30,766 bases of DNA from Candidatus Colicola caccequi. Lineage in GTDB: Bacteria; Bacteroidota; Bacteroidia; Bacteroidales; Paludibacteraceae. The translations under genes and the position numbers were made by a program. Positions 23,399 to 30,520 of this stretch are shown here, one piece after another. Within the stretch, counting starts at the first letter, position 1. Each line of letters begins with the position of its first letter. Below the pieces are notes generated by a model. It had not been told where the DNA came from. It did not search any database and worked only from the letters and a program-made list of their open reading frames with translations. Location of the stretch: NCBI GenBank assembly GCA_018065205.1, contig JAGHTR010000025.1, positions 1-30,766 of the forward strand, written 5' to 3'.

Positions 23399-23752
23399 TT
23401 ATTTAACGCGACGTTCCTGGATACGAGCCTTTTTACCGGTTAGGTCACGCAGGTAGTACAACTTAGCGCGACGTACTTTACCGTACTTGTTGATGGTAAT
23501 GTTCTCAATGAAGGGGCTATCCATCGGGAAGATACGTTCAACACCGACGTTGCCGCTCATTTTGCGAACAGTGAAACGTTTTTTGTTTCCATCACCGTGG
23601 ATAGCGATAACGTCGCCACGGAATTCTTGGATACGTTCCTTGTTACCTTCTTTAATACGATAAGCGATAGTGATTTGGTCACCAGCTTGGAAAGCCGGGA
23701 ACTCTTTTTTCTCACCGGCAAATGCCTCTTCGGCAATCTTCATCAAATCCAT
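23399..23752 (-). CDS. rplS: 50S ribosomal protein L19
   Basis: The 117-residue sequence carries all L19 marks: FQAGDQITIAYRIKEGNKERIQEFRGDVIA, RFTVRKMSGNVGVERIFPMDSPFIENI and KVRRAKLYYLRDLTGKKARI. It sits at the subunit interface of the ribosome. The gene is monocistronic here, with its own promoter (23863-23895), a leader of about 100 bases with a long-range inverted repeat, and a terminator. In many bacteria rplS follows trmD, which is not the case here. Confidence 0.97.
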   Translation of the reverse strand: MDLMKIAEEAFAGEKKEFPAFQAGDQITIAYRIKEGNKERIQEFRGDVIAIHGDGNKKRFTVRKMSGNVGVERIFPMDSPFIENITINKYGKVRRAKLYYLRDLTGKKARIQERRVK

Positions 23753-23779
23753 TGTTAATAAGATTTAAATGGTTACGCG

Positions 23780-23851
23780 GGTTATAGTATACACTACTGT
23801 TCGTTCGGGCGTTAAAGTCCGCAACTATGCTGATCGTCAGAGACTATAACC
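23780..23851 (-). promoter_or_regulatory. Structured 5' leader of rplS
   Basis: Within the leader a 9-base perfect inverted repeat, GGTTATAGT (23780-23788) and ACTATAACC (23843-23851), encloses 54 bases. Such a closing stem fits an autoregulatory ribosomal-protein leader. No specific family can be assigned by eye. Confidence 0.45.
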
Positions 23852-23862
23852 GATTTTGCGCT

Positions 23863-23895
23863 GCAAAAGTACTGCTTTTTTTTTATATACGCAAA
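23863..23895 (-). promoter_or_regulatory. Promoter of rplS
   Basis: On the minus strand TTTGC (23895-23891), 19 bases, TACTTTTGC (23871-23863), preceded by GCCTAAAAAATGCAAA. Confidence 0.8.
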
Positions 23896-23921
23896 TTTTT
23901 TTGCATTTTTTAGGCAAAAAC

Positions 23922-23966
23922 TTGCTATTTTTTAACGTAAACGCAAACGTAAACGCAAACTAATAG
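23922..23966. repeat. 45-base dispersed element with AACGYA hexamers, copy 2, at the btuG stop
   Basis: Hexamers AACGTA, AACGCA, AACGTA, AACGCA (23934-23957) end three bases before the btuG stop triplet, and the element's TAATAG edge contains the last codons of btuG. It matches copy 1 (23278-23322) at 42 of 45 positions. Confidence 0.85.
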
Positions 23967-25036
23967 AGGGTGAGGTGTGCGGGGACATCGCCGGTTGTGG
24001 CGGAAAGGATACGTTGTCCTTGTTGGTTATAGCCATATAGTCGTCCGCTGCTGGTATAATTGACGGCATCGGTGATGTAGATAGTGCGTGTAGATGGGTT
24101 AACGAGCAGTCCGTAAGGTGTTTGGATATCCTTATCGGATCCATCGGTGATCCAGCAGTCCGGTATGAGTTCGAGGGAGCTGATGCGTATACGTCCGTAC
24201 GTATTGGGATAGGTGCCTACATAGTAGAGTGTATCTCCGCAGATGGCCATATTGGAGGCATTGACGTCAAAGCGATGTATGATTTGTTCGTTTTCGAGTA
24301 CGACGATAGAAGGGGAAACGTCGGCATAGTTGCCTGAGCACAGAACCCATAACCTACCCTGTTGGTCCTGGCGGATGCGGATAGGATTGATGCCGACGAT
24401 GATTTTGCGTACTTCGTGCATAGTAGTGCGATTGACGACGGAGATAGTGCTGTCGTAGTTGGGGTAGTTATATCCTCCGGAGCAGGTGCAATAGATGACG
24501 CTATCGCGCACAATCAGTTCATCGGGTTGTGGTCCGACGAAGGCTGTGTCTATGACGCAGAGAGAAGCGGTATCCACGGCGTAGATAGCTCCGATATTAG
24601 GTGTATTAGTACGCGAGACGTAACTGGTGATGTAGGCTATGTTATCGTGGAAGGCAATGTATCGAGGTGTAGGTATATCGACTTGTGCGATACGATGGAT
24701 GGAGGGAGTCAGGACTTCCACTTTATGTGAGTTATTGATGACAGCATAGATTCGTCCGCCATAGGCAGCGATGTCGGAGCCACAGTCTCCTAATTCCTTG
24801 ACTACGTTAGGGTTACGTTCCGGATAGAGGTTAGTGGTGTAGATGCCGGAGTTGAGGTCCAGCATATCGATGGATGCTTTATTAGCACCCCAGTTGCCTT
24901 CATTGAGGACATACATGGTAGCATAGGTGCTGCCGGGGTCTCCTGCGGTTTGTTGTTGATTACTTGGAACAGAAACAGGTAACTCGTGACAAGAAACGAG
25001 AAAGAGAGGAATGAGAAAGAAATGATTTTTTTTCAT
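23960..25036 (-). CDS. btuG: BtuG-like beta-propeller lipoprotein for vitamin B12 capture
   Basis: This 358-residue protein begins MKKNHFFLIPLFLVSC, a lipoprotein signal. The body is a chain of YncE-like propeller blades, with repeats such as GGRIYAVINNSHKVEVL, HDNIAYITSYVS, NIGAIYAVDTASL, RDSVIYCTCSG, STISVVNRT and TIYITDAVNY. In Bacteroides, BtuG is a surface seven-blade lipoprotein that binds cobalamin tightly and passes it to BtuB. Here it follows btuB directly, behind a cobalamin riboswitch, which makes the BtuG reading strong although the sequence family alone says only YncE/DUF5074-like. The spacer to btuB is an exact heptamer array, and the 3' end lies in the 45-base dispersed element. 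Confidence 0.8.
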   Translation of the reverse strand: MKKNHFFLIPLFLVSCHELPVSVPSNQQQTAGDPGSTYATMYVLNEGNWGANKASIDMLDLNSGIYTTNLYPERNPNVVKELGDCGSDIAAYGGRIYAVINNSHKVEVLTPSIHRIAQVDIPTPRYIAFHDNIAYITSYVSRTNTPNIGAIYAVDTASLCVIDTAFVGPQPDELIVRDSVIYCTCSGGYNYPNYDSTISVVNRTTMHEVRKIIVGINPIRIRQDQQGRLWVLCSGNYADVSPSIVVLENEQIIHRFDVNASNMAICGDTLYYVGTYPNTYGRIRISSLELIPDCWITDGSDKDIQTPYGLLVNPSTRTIYITDAVNYTSSGRLYGYNQQGQRILSATTGDVPAHLTLY

Positions 25037-25063
25037 AATGAATAATGAATAATGAATAATGAA
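25036..25063 (-). repeat. Heptamer array TAATGAA, four exact units, filling the btuB-btuG spacer
   Basis: Four exact TAATGAA units run from the first base of the btuG start codon to the base before the btuB stop codon. The spacer consists of nothing else. Confidence 0.95.
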
Positions 25064-27163
25064 TTAATAGATTATGGATAGTGTAGCACGGAAGGACGTT
25101 TGTGGCATGGGATAGTTCATGATCACTTCGTAGTCGGTGCCAGCGAGGTTATTTATTTCGAGTTGAGCATGTAATCGGATTGTTTGTATGTTCCATTCGC
25201 CGTAGATTGTGAGGTCATGGGAAGTCCATGCCGGGACGTAATTAGCGGGAATATTTTCTTGTTGCGAGTATCGTTCCCCCACGTAGATAAAGGAGTAATT
25301 GAGTCCATAGGAATCTGCGCGCCGTGATTGGTAGGATAGTCCGGAGACCGCCGACACGCTATGATGGGGTATGTAGGGTATTTGGTGTCGGTAATAGGAG
25401 TCATTGGGAGAGGTGACATCGATGGCCTGTTGGTAGGTGTATTGGACGCGAGGAGTGAGAGAGAATCGGAGAGGCAGTCGGATGGTGGCTCCGACGGAAG
25501 CGTCGATGCCGTTGATAAGCACTTCGCCGAGGTTGAGCATTGCCCATCGGAACTGTTGTCCCTTAGGGAAGGCGATGATCTTGTCGGTGACGCGATTATG
25601 GTAGTAGTCAAGCGTCATTAAAAATGACGAGGACGAGGACGCTGACGTTGACGTTGACGAGGACGAGGACGAGGACAGGGGTATGTCGTATCGGAGTCCG
25701 ACGGATGCTTGTCGTGCGAGTTCGGGTCGGAGAGCAGCATTTCCAACATCGGTGTAATAGAGGTCATTGAAGGTAGGATAGCGGTAACTATGTTTATAGA
25801 ACGCGTTGATAGTCAATGCTTTAGCGTAAGGAGACGAGAGGGAGGCGAGAGGAGAGAGGCTGACGAAGACGGCCGGTGTAAGTTTAGTGTTGCTATTGAT
25901 ATGGGTTAATAAAGCAGATGCTTGTACGCGCAGGTATGATTGCACATTAAAGGCAGTGGCGATGCTGCAGAAGTGGCTCCATCGGTTGTAGTGTTCTTTA
26001 GGGGAGGACCGCAAACCGCTGATACCTTGTTGTCGAGTGAGGTCGTTGTATTGGAGGTCATAGGCGACGCTAATGTCCCACGACGGGAGTATATTGACTT
26101 GTTGAATAAGGGAAGCATACACTTCCTGCTGGAGGTAGGTGTTGTTAGTGGGGAGTGTACGAGTATCGAGGTTGCGGTAGTGGGTGTAGTCGTTAGCGTA
26201 TTTAGCCAAGAGGCGTATATGGTATCGATGGAAGAAGTTATCTTGCCATTGGAATTGTGCGAATGAGTTGCGGTCCTCGAGTCTTTCGCCGTTGCTCCAT
26301 ACGTTATTGACGATAGCCCCCGGGACGCCACGTTCGCTCCAGTAGGTATATCCTTGGAGTCTCCAGTAACCGCTGGCGGAGTAGTAGTGATGAAGGCCTA
26401 TTTCGGCTCGGACGGCTTGTATATCGCTGTTATGTCGGTAGGCGGTGGTATCGTAAGCGACGGATCCGGAAGGAGTGAGACGACGATAGCGGAAGGGGTA
26501 CTGACCATCGGAACGGAGGTAGGAGGCGGACATTGTCAGGAACAATGAATGTTGAGTGTTGAGTGTTGAGTGTTGAGAGGTGAGTATAGAGGGGGAGAGG
26601 TTGATGTCGAGGCTGACGGAAGGGTTAGCGAGTCCGAAGGATCCTGTTCGCATAGATGCGCGGGTATGTATGCGTTCGCCTTGTGCGAAGTAAGGTTTAC
26701 GTGATTGTAGGTAGATGGATCCGGCGTTGCCCATTTCTCGAGCGGATTGGAAGATATCGGATTTTTGTCCATGGTACAGTTCGATAGCCTCGAGTTCATC
26801 CATAGCGAACTTACCGAGGTCGACGACGCCGTTTTGTGCATTTCCGATTTGTATGCCGTTGTAGTAAACGCCTACGTGTTGGCTGCCCATGGATCGTATG
26901 TCGATTGTTTTGATGCCACCTACTCCACCATAGTCTTTGAGTTGTACACCGCTGAAGTATCTCAGGGCATCGGCGACATTGAGTGCAGAAAGGGTGTGCA
27001 GTTCGGATCCTGACAGTCGTTGTGGCAGGATGACCTGTTTAGGTCGTGATGATGCCATGACAGTGACTTCATCCAGGTATATGCTGTCTATATCTATCTC
27101 GTTAGCCAAGACAGACAGGGACGCCATAAGCGATAATAATATGGAAATAGTCAGTTTTTTCAT
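25064..27163 (-). CDS. btuB: TonB-dependent vitamin B12 receptor
   Basis: This 699-residue outer-membrane protein has a signal peptide (MKKLTISILLSLMASLSVLA), a TonB-box-like VTVMAS region, a plug domain (LSALNVADALRYFSGVQL, IDIRSMGSQHVGVYYNGI, LEAIELYHGQKS) and a beta-barrel ending in a C-terminal strand SFRATLSIIY with terminal aromatic residue. The cobalamin riboswitch upstream and the BtuG-like gene downstream identify the cargo as cobalamin. Residues about 193-206 (ILTSQHSTLNTQHS) and 497-513 (a Ser/Thr run) are encoded by tandem arrays and probably lie in loops of the barrel. No inner-membrane BtuFCD or tonB gene is in the window. Confidence 0.88.
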   Translation of the reverse strand: MKKLTISILLSLMASLSVLANEIDIDSIYLDEVTVMASSRPKQVILPQRLSGSELHTLSALNVADALRYFSGVQLKDYGGVGGIKTIDIRSMGSQHVGVYYNGIQIGNAQNGVVDLGKFAMDELEAIELYHGQKSDIFQSAREMGNAGSIYLQSRKPYFAQGERIHTRASMRTGSFGLANPSVSLDINLSPSILTSQHSTLNTQHSLFLTMSASYLRSDGQYPFRYRRLTPSGSVAYDTTAYRHNSDIQAVRAEIGLHHYYSASGYWRLQGYTYWSERGVPGAIVNNVWSNGERLEDRNSFAQFQWQDNFFHRYHIRLLAKYANDYTHYRNLDTRTLPTNNTYLQQEVYASLIQQVNILPSWDISVAYDLQYNDLTRQQGISGLRSSPKEHYNRWSHFCSIATAFNVQSYLRVQASALLTHINSNTKLTPAVFVSLSPLASLSSPYAKALTINAFYKHSYRYPTFNDLYYTDVGNAALRPELARQASVGLRYDIPLSSSSSSSTSTSASSSSSFLMTLDYYHNRVTDKIIAFPKGQQFRWAMLNLGEVLINGIDASVGATIRLPLRFSLTPRVQYTYQQAIDVTSPNDSYYRHQIPYIPHHSVSAVSGLSYQSRRADSYGLNYSFIYVGERYSQQENIPANYVPAWTSHDLTIYGEWNIQTIRLHAQLEINNLAGTDYEVIMNYPMPQTSFRATLSIIY
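25626..25679 (-). repeat. Hexamer array GACGNN, nine units, inside btuB
   Basis: Read on the coding strand the units are NNCGTC, with AACGTC, AGCGTC and CTCGTC variants, encoding the Ser/Thr run at residues 497-513. The unit and reading frame match the array in trmN6. Confidence 0.9.
26550..26580 (-). repeat. Heptamer array TGTTGAG, four exact units plus AGG, inside btuB
   Basis: It is identical over 31 bases to 21036-21066 in the FAD/Fe-S gene. Here it encodes TSQHSTLNTQH, read in a different phase. Confidence 0.95.
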
Positions 27164-27210
27164 GCCTACGCTCTATTCCTCGAGAGCACATTGACAAAGG
27201 CCTTAGCCTA

Positions 27211-27354
27211 ACAATCAGTAGGTCTTCTGACTTATCGCTCTTGTTTTCAGCCTTCCCAGTTTACACCAGTGACTATAAGAGAGAGAAAACGCGATTGCGA
27301 ATCACAGCAGCGGGTCTGTATAGGACTTGCACCTATTTCCCTGGACGGATTGTG
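27211..27354 (-). ncRNA. Cobalamin riboswitch upstream of btuB-btuG
   Basis: The minus strand shows the conserved blocks in order: AGGGAAATAGGTGCAAGTCC, GACCCGCTGCTGTGA, CACTGG, GGGAAGGC and GTCAGAAGACC. The closing P1 stem is ACAATC (27354-27349) with GATTGT (27216-27211). Downstream, before the btuB ATG, GCTCT-CGAGGAAT-AGAGC can form a hairpin that holds a purine-rich stretch close to the start, a candidate for control of translation. Cobalamin binding would be expected to lower expression of the uptake genes. Confidence 0.93.
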
Positions 27355-27359
27355 TAATT

Positions 27360-27387
27360 AAGAGCCCACCCCGAGGGGCAGGCTCTT
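27360..27387. terminator. Strong hairpin between tsf and the cobalamin riboswitch
   Basis: The stem pairs AAGAGCC/GGCTCTT and an inner CCCC/GGGG. The T-run is good on the plus strand (CTCTTTTA) but weak on the minus strand (CTCTTAATT), the direction of tsf. It lies 15 bases after the tsf stop. Confidence 0.75.
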
Positions 27388-27402
27388 TTATGTAGGTACG
27401 GA

Positions 27403-28389
27403 TTACTCTTGGTTAAGGGTAATACGTTTGAAGTCAACGATATTAACGTTAGCTTTTTTGAGGACGTCCTTCACGAGTTCTTTGCTTTCGGAGAGGATGT
27501 ATTGTTGCTCAACGAGAGTGGACTCTTTGAGGAACTTTTGCAGACGGCCTTGAGCGATCATCTCAATTTTCTTCATATTGAGATTAGCTTCGGCTTGAGC
27601 AGGAACGTTAGCGCGGATGTCGCGAGCTATTTGTGCTTGTTCCTCGGTCATCCAACCCTTAGCGGTATTGGAAGCGATGTGGTCATCACTATCAGCGTGT
27701 GCAGGGTTGATACCGGCTTTACGGAGTTCAAATTCGATAGCCTTGGTTATCTCGTCCTGTTTTGTTTTGTCGACAGCGATAGCGAGTTCGCGGTCCTTAA
27801 TCTCTTGAGCTACATGGTCAGCGTCGAGAGCGACGGGTGCCATAGAAGCGACTTGCATGTTCACGCCGTGTACGGTATCGTGGTCAGCGTTAGCAGAAGC
27901 GGCAACGATAGAGCTGAGTTTATTGCCGAGGTGGTTATAAGCATCTACGGTTTCAGCCTCGAGGTAAGCGTAGTCGCTGAGTTCCATTTTCTCGCCGGTG
28001 ACACCACTGCGCTCGGTAACGAGGTCAGCCATTGTTTGTCCGTTGAGAGAGAGGGCTTTGAGTTCGTCCAGAGATTTGGGTTTATTTTCCATAGCTACGT
28101 CAAGGATTTTCTTGACCATAGCGACGAAGTCAGCATTTTTAGCGACGAAGTCCGTTTCGCACTTAACAGCTACGATGCAAGCGAATCCGTTTTCGGCTTT
28201 AGCGAGCACGCAACCTTCGGAAGCCTCGCGGTCGCTACGTTTAGCAGCGATAGCCTGACCACGTTTACGGAGCAGGTCCTTAGCTTGGTCGAAGTCACCA
28301 TTAGCCTCTTCAAGTGCTTTTTTAACGTCCATCATACCTGCGCCAGTCATATCGCGCAGTTTTTTAATATCAGCTAGTGTAACAGCCAT
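27403..28389 (-). CDS. tsf: Translation elongation factor Ts
   Basis: The 328-residue protein begins with the family signature ADIKKLRDMTGAGMMDVKKALEEANGDFDQAKDLLRKRG in two consecutive blocks, followed by EGCVLAKAENGFACIVAVKCETDFVAKN, and ends VDFKRITLNQE. It recharges EF-Tu with GTP. The length agrees with Bacteroidales EF-Ts. It follows rpsB by 35 bases, a spacer filled with a heptamer array, and is followed by a hairpin. Confidence 0.97.
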   Translation of the reverse strand: MAVTLADIKKLRDMTGAGMMDVKKALEEANGDFDQAKDLLRKRGQAIAAKRSDREASEGCVLAKAENGFACIVAVKCETDFVAKNADFVAMVKKILDVAMENKPKSLDELKALSLNGQTMADLVTERSGVTGEKMELSDYAYLEAETVDAYNHLGNKLSSIVAASANADHDTVHGVNMQVASMAPVALDADHVAQEIKDRELAIAVDKTKQDEITKAIEFELRKAGINPAHADSDDHIASNTAKGWMTEEQAQIARDIRANVPAQAEANLNMKKIEMIAQGRLQKFLKESTLVEQQYILSESKELVKDVLKKANVNIVDFKRITLNQE

Positions 28390-28390
28390 A

Positions 28391-28428
28391 TTCTTATTGA
28401 TTATTGATGATTGATTATTGATGATTAT
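28391..28428 (-). repeat. Heptamer array NNNATTG filling the rpsB-tsf spacer
   Basis: TTCTTATTG, ATTATTG, ATGATTG, ATTATTG and ATGATTATTC run from one base before the tsf start into the rpsB stop codon. The unit words are those found inside the FAD/Fe-S and FemAB-like genes. Confidence 0.9.
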
Positions 28429-29285
28429 TCTGCTTTAGTTTCTTCAGCAGCGGGAGCCTCTACGGAAGCTACTTTTTCGGGTTCAGCGTTAGCGGCTTTG
28501 CGAACGCGAGCGCGGCGCTCTTTTGGAGCGGGAGCAGCTTCTTCCTTAGTCTCTTCGCCTTCGGTTTGTGCACCGGCAGCCTCTTCATCAGCTTTCTCTA
28601 CCTTGCGTTCCTCAAGACCTTCCTTGATAGCTTCGCAAACGGCAGCGAGGATAACTTCGATAGACTTGGTAGCATCGTCGTTAGCGGGGATGACGAAGTC
28701 GATAGGAGCGGGGTTGGAGTTAGTATCTACGATACCGAAAACAGGAATACCGAGACGGTTAGCTTCAGCGACTGCGATATGTTCCTTCATAACGTCCACT
28801 ACGAAGATAGCGGAAGGCAGGCGAGTCAGGTCAGCGATAGAGCCGAGGTTTTTCTCAAGTTTCTCGCGTTGACGAGTGATTTGCAGTTTCTCACGTTTGG
28901 AGATATTGTCGAAGGTGCCATCTGTCATCATTTTGTCGATATTGGACATTTTCTTGACAGCCTTACGGATGGTTGGGAAGTTAGTGAGCATACCACCAGC
29001 CCAGCGCTCGGTGATGTAAGGCATACCAACCTCTTTAGCCATAGCGGCAACGACCTCTTGTCCCTGTTTCTTAGTAGAAACGAAGAGCACTTTACGGCCG
29101 GATTTTACAATGTTTTTGAGAGCCTCAGCAGCCTCGTCGATTTTGACAGCAGTTTTGTTGAGGTCGATAATGTGGATACCATTGCGCTCCGTGTAGATAT
29201 AAGGAGCCATTGCGGGATTCCATTTGCGCTTGAGGTGACCAAAGTGGCAACCAGCCTCGAGCAATTGATCAAAGTTTGTTCTCAT
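28425..29285 (-). CDS. rpsB: 30S ribosomal protein S2
   Basis: This 286-residue protein has the S2 core: LLEAGCHFGHLKRKWNPAMAPYIYTERNGIHIIDL, VLFVSTKKQGQEVVAAMAKEVGMPYITERWAGGMLTNF and VVDVMKEHIAVAEANRLGIPVFGIVDTNSNP, each read in short blocks. The last 55 or so residues form an Ala/Glu-rich tail with a basic patch (KERRARVRK), longer than the standard core. It lies after a structured 188-base spacer from rpsI and just before tsf, the usual S2-EF-Ts pairing. Confidence 0.97.
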   Translation of the reverse strand: MRTNFDQLLEAGCHFGHLKRKWNPAMAPYIYTERNGIHIIDLNKTAVKIDEAAEALKNIVKSGRKVLFVSTKKQGQEVVAAMAKEVGMPYITERWAGGMLTNFPTIRKAVKKMSNIDKMMTDGTFDNISKREKLQITRQREKLEKNLGSIADLTRLPSAIFVVDVMKEHIAVAEANRLGIPVFGIVDTNSNPAPIDFVIPANDDATKSIEVILAAVCEAIKEGLEERKVEKADEEAAGAQTEGEETKEEAAPAPKERRARVRKAANAEPEKVASVEAPAAEETKAE

Positions 29286-29376
29286 TTGATTGAATTTGAA
29301 TTATTCTATAAATACTATAAATAATTATTCCTTTGCCCTAATATAGGGATTCAGTTTGTTAACTTATCTTTTGCAG

Positions 29377-29467
29377 CCGAAAAAACTCGCAAGAGGTTTT
29401 TCGGAAAGGAGGAGCAACCGAGGTTTTAATGAGCGCGAAACGCTCAGTCTTCGCCGAGGTTTGCTCC
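29377..29467 (-). promoter_or_regulatory. Structured spacer between rpsI and rpsB
   Basis: Two hairpins stand in a row on the minus strand. The first has an outer stem GGAGCAA/TTGCTCC (29461-29467 with 29411-29417) around GAGCG-TTTCG-CGCTC (29431-29445). The second, 29377-29404, pairs CCGAAAAA with TTTTTCGG around CTC-TTGC-GAG. A small CCCTA-TAT-TAGGG repeat follows nearer rpsB. No promoter of the TAnnTTTG type is visible. This looks like an attenuator or S2 autoregulatory leader inside the operon. Confidence 0.5.
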
Positions 29468-29473
29468 GACGCA

Positions 29474-29860
29474 TTAACGTTTACTGAATTGGAAGTGTTT
29501 ACGAGCCTTAGGTTGACCGGGTTTCTTACGTTCAACTTCACGAGCGTCGCGTGTCATGAAGCCTTCAGCCTTGAGGGCAGTTTTGTCCTCAGGATTGATT
29601 TTAACGAGAGCGCGAGCGATAGCGAGGCGCAGAGCTTCTGCTTGGCCTTTATATCCACCACCGTCGAGGTTAACCTTGATATCATACTTCTCTTCAACGG
29701 CTAATTTAGCCAGAGGTTGTTTAACGATGAATTGAAGGATGGAGCTTGGGAAATAAACATCCAGAGGGCGATTATTAATGACGATTTGGCCCTTACCTTC
29801 TTGAACGTAAACGCGAGCTACAGCTGCTTTACGACGACCGATTGCATTGATTGTTTCCAT
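29474..29860 (-). CDS. rpsI: 30S ribosomal protein S9
   Basis: The 128-residue protein begins METINAIGRRKAAVARVYV and ends with the basic tail GQPKARKHFQFSKR, whose terminal Lys-Arg reaches the ribosomal P site. Intermediate blocks VNLDGGGYKGQAEALRLAIARAL and MTRDAREVERKKPG are typical. It follows rplM by nine bases, the standard L13-S9 pair. Confidence 0.97.
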   Translation of the reverse strand: METINAIGRRKAAVARVYVQEGKGQIVINNRPLDVYFPSSILQFIVKQPLAKLAVEEKYDIKVNLDGGGYKGQAEALRLAIARALVKINPEDKTALKAEGFMTRDAREVERKKPGQPKARKHFQFSKR

Positions 29861-29869
29861 ACTGAATGA

Positions 29870-30325
29870 TTATTTAAGATTATTAATATCGATTTGAACA
29901 GGCTTTTGAGCTTGCATGTTATGCTCAGCATCAGCGAATACGAAGAGGTTATTGATGAGTTGAGCGCCCAGACGATTTTTGGGAAGCATACCCTTAACCA
30001 CTTTCTTAATGAGACGATCTGCGCCCTTTTCAAGCAGAGTAGCAGGACTCATTTCGCGTTGTCCACCAGGGAAGCCGGTGTAACGAACATACACGCGGTC
30101 GTTCCATTTGTTACCAGTCATTTGCACTTTAGCAGCATTGATGATGATTACGTTGTCACCACAATCTACATTAGGAGTGAAACTGGGTTTGTACTTGCCA
30201 CGAAGCAACTTAGCTACCTTCGTGCACATACGGCCAAGAATCTGGCCCTCAGCATCAACAACAACCCATCCTTTTTGGACAGTTTGCTTGTTGGCTGATA
30301 CAGTCTTAAAAGATAATGTATCCAT
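29870..30325 (-). CDS. rplM: 50S ribosomal protein L13
   Basis: The 151-residue protein shows WVVVDAEGQILGRMCTKVAKLLRGKYKPSFTPNVDCGD, VYVRYTGFPGGQREMSPATLLEKGADRLIKKVVKGMLPKNRLG, read in short blocks, which is diagnostic of L13. It is first in the rplM-rpsI-rpsB-tsf series, behind a strong promoter and a leader of about 140 bases. The 195-base gap to the next gene holds this leader and promoter only. Confidence 0.97.
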   Translation of the reverse strand: MDTLSFKTVSANKQTVQKGWVVVDAEGQILGRMCTKVAKLLRGKYKPSFTPNVDCGDNVIIINAAKVQMTGNKWNDRVYVRYTGFPGGQREMSPATLLEKGADRLIKKVVKGMLPKNRLGAQLINNLFVFADAEHNMQAQKPVQIDINNLK

Positions 30326-30466
30326 TTGTTTTGTTAATTATGACCAAGTCGACAGACATCATTTACGGTTAACTATTTACGGTGCATCATGCACGAGAAG
30401 TAACCCACTGCCCAACTTGGCGATTGTTAGTATATAGTTGTTTGTTTTTCTTCGTTAATCCGAAAA
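30326..30466 (-). promoter_or_regulatory. Possible regulatory leader of rplM
   Basis: The predicted leader contains a GTGCA-TG(A)-TGCAC hairpin, two copies of ACCGTAAAT and a longer-range pairing CCAAGT with ACTTGG. This is the position where a ribosomal-protein leader could act. Structure is suggestive only. Confidence 0.35.
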
Positions 30467-30471
30467 AGCGT

Positions 30472-30504
30472 GCAAAAGTACAAAATATTTTGCATATACG
30501 CAAA
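30472..30504 (-). promoter_or_regulatory. Promoter of the rplM-rpsI-rpsB-tsf operon
   Basis: On the minus strand TTTGC (30504-30500), 19 bases, TACTTTTGC (30480-30472), with an ATGCAAAAAAAA stretch upstream. It matches the rplS promoter closely. Confidence 0.8.
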
Positions 30505-30520
30505 TTTTTTTTGCATTTTT

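Noticed and set aside
27409..28377. Open frame of 322 codons on the plus strand opposite tsf
   Set aside because: It mirrors tsf almost end to end, has no family resemblance and no promoter; it is an antisense artefact of codon use in a highly expressed gene.
28566..29324. Open frame of 252 codons on the plus strand opposite rpsB
   Set aside because: Antisense to rpsB with no recognisable motif; rpsB is unmistakable.
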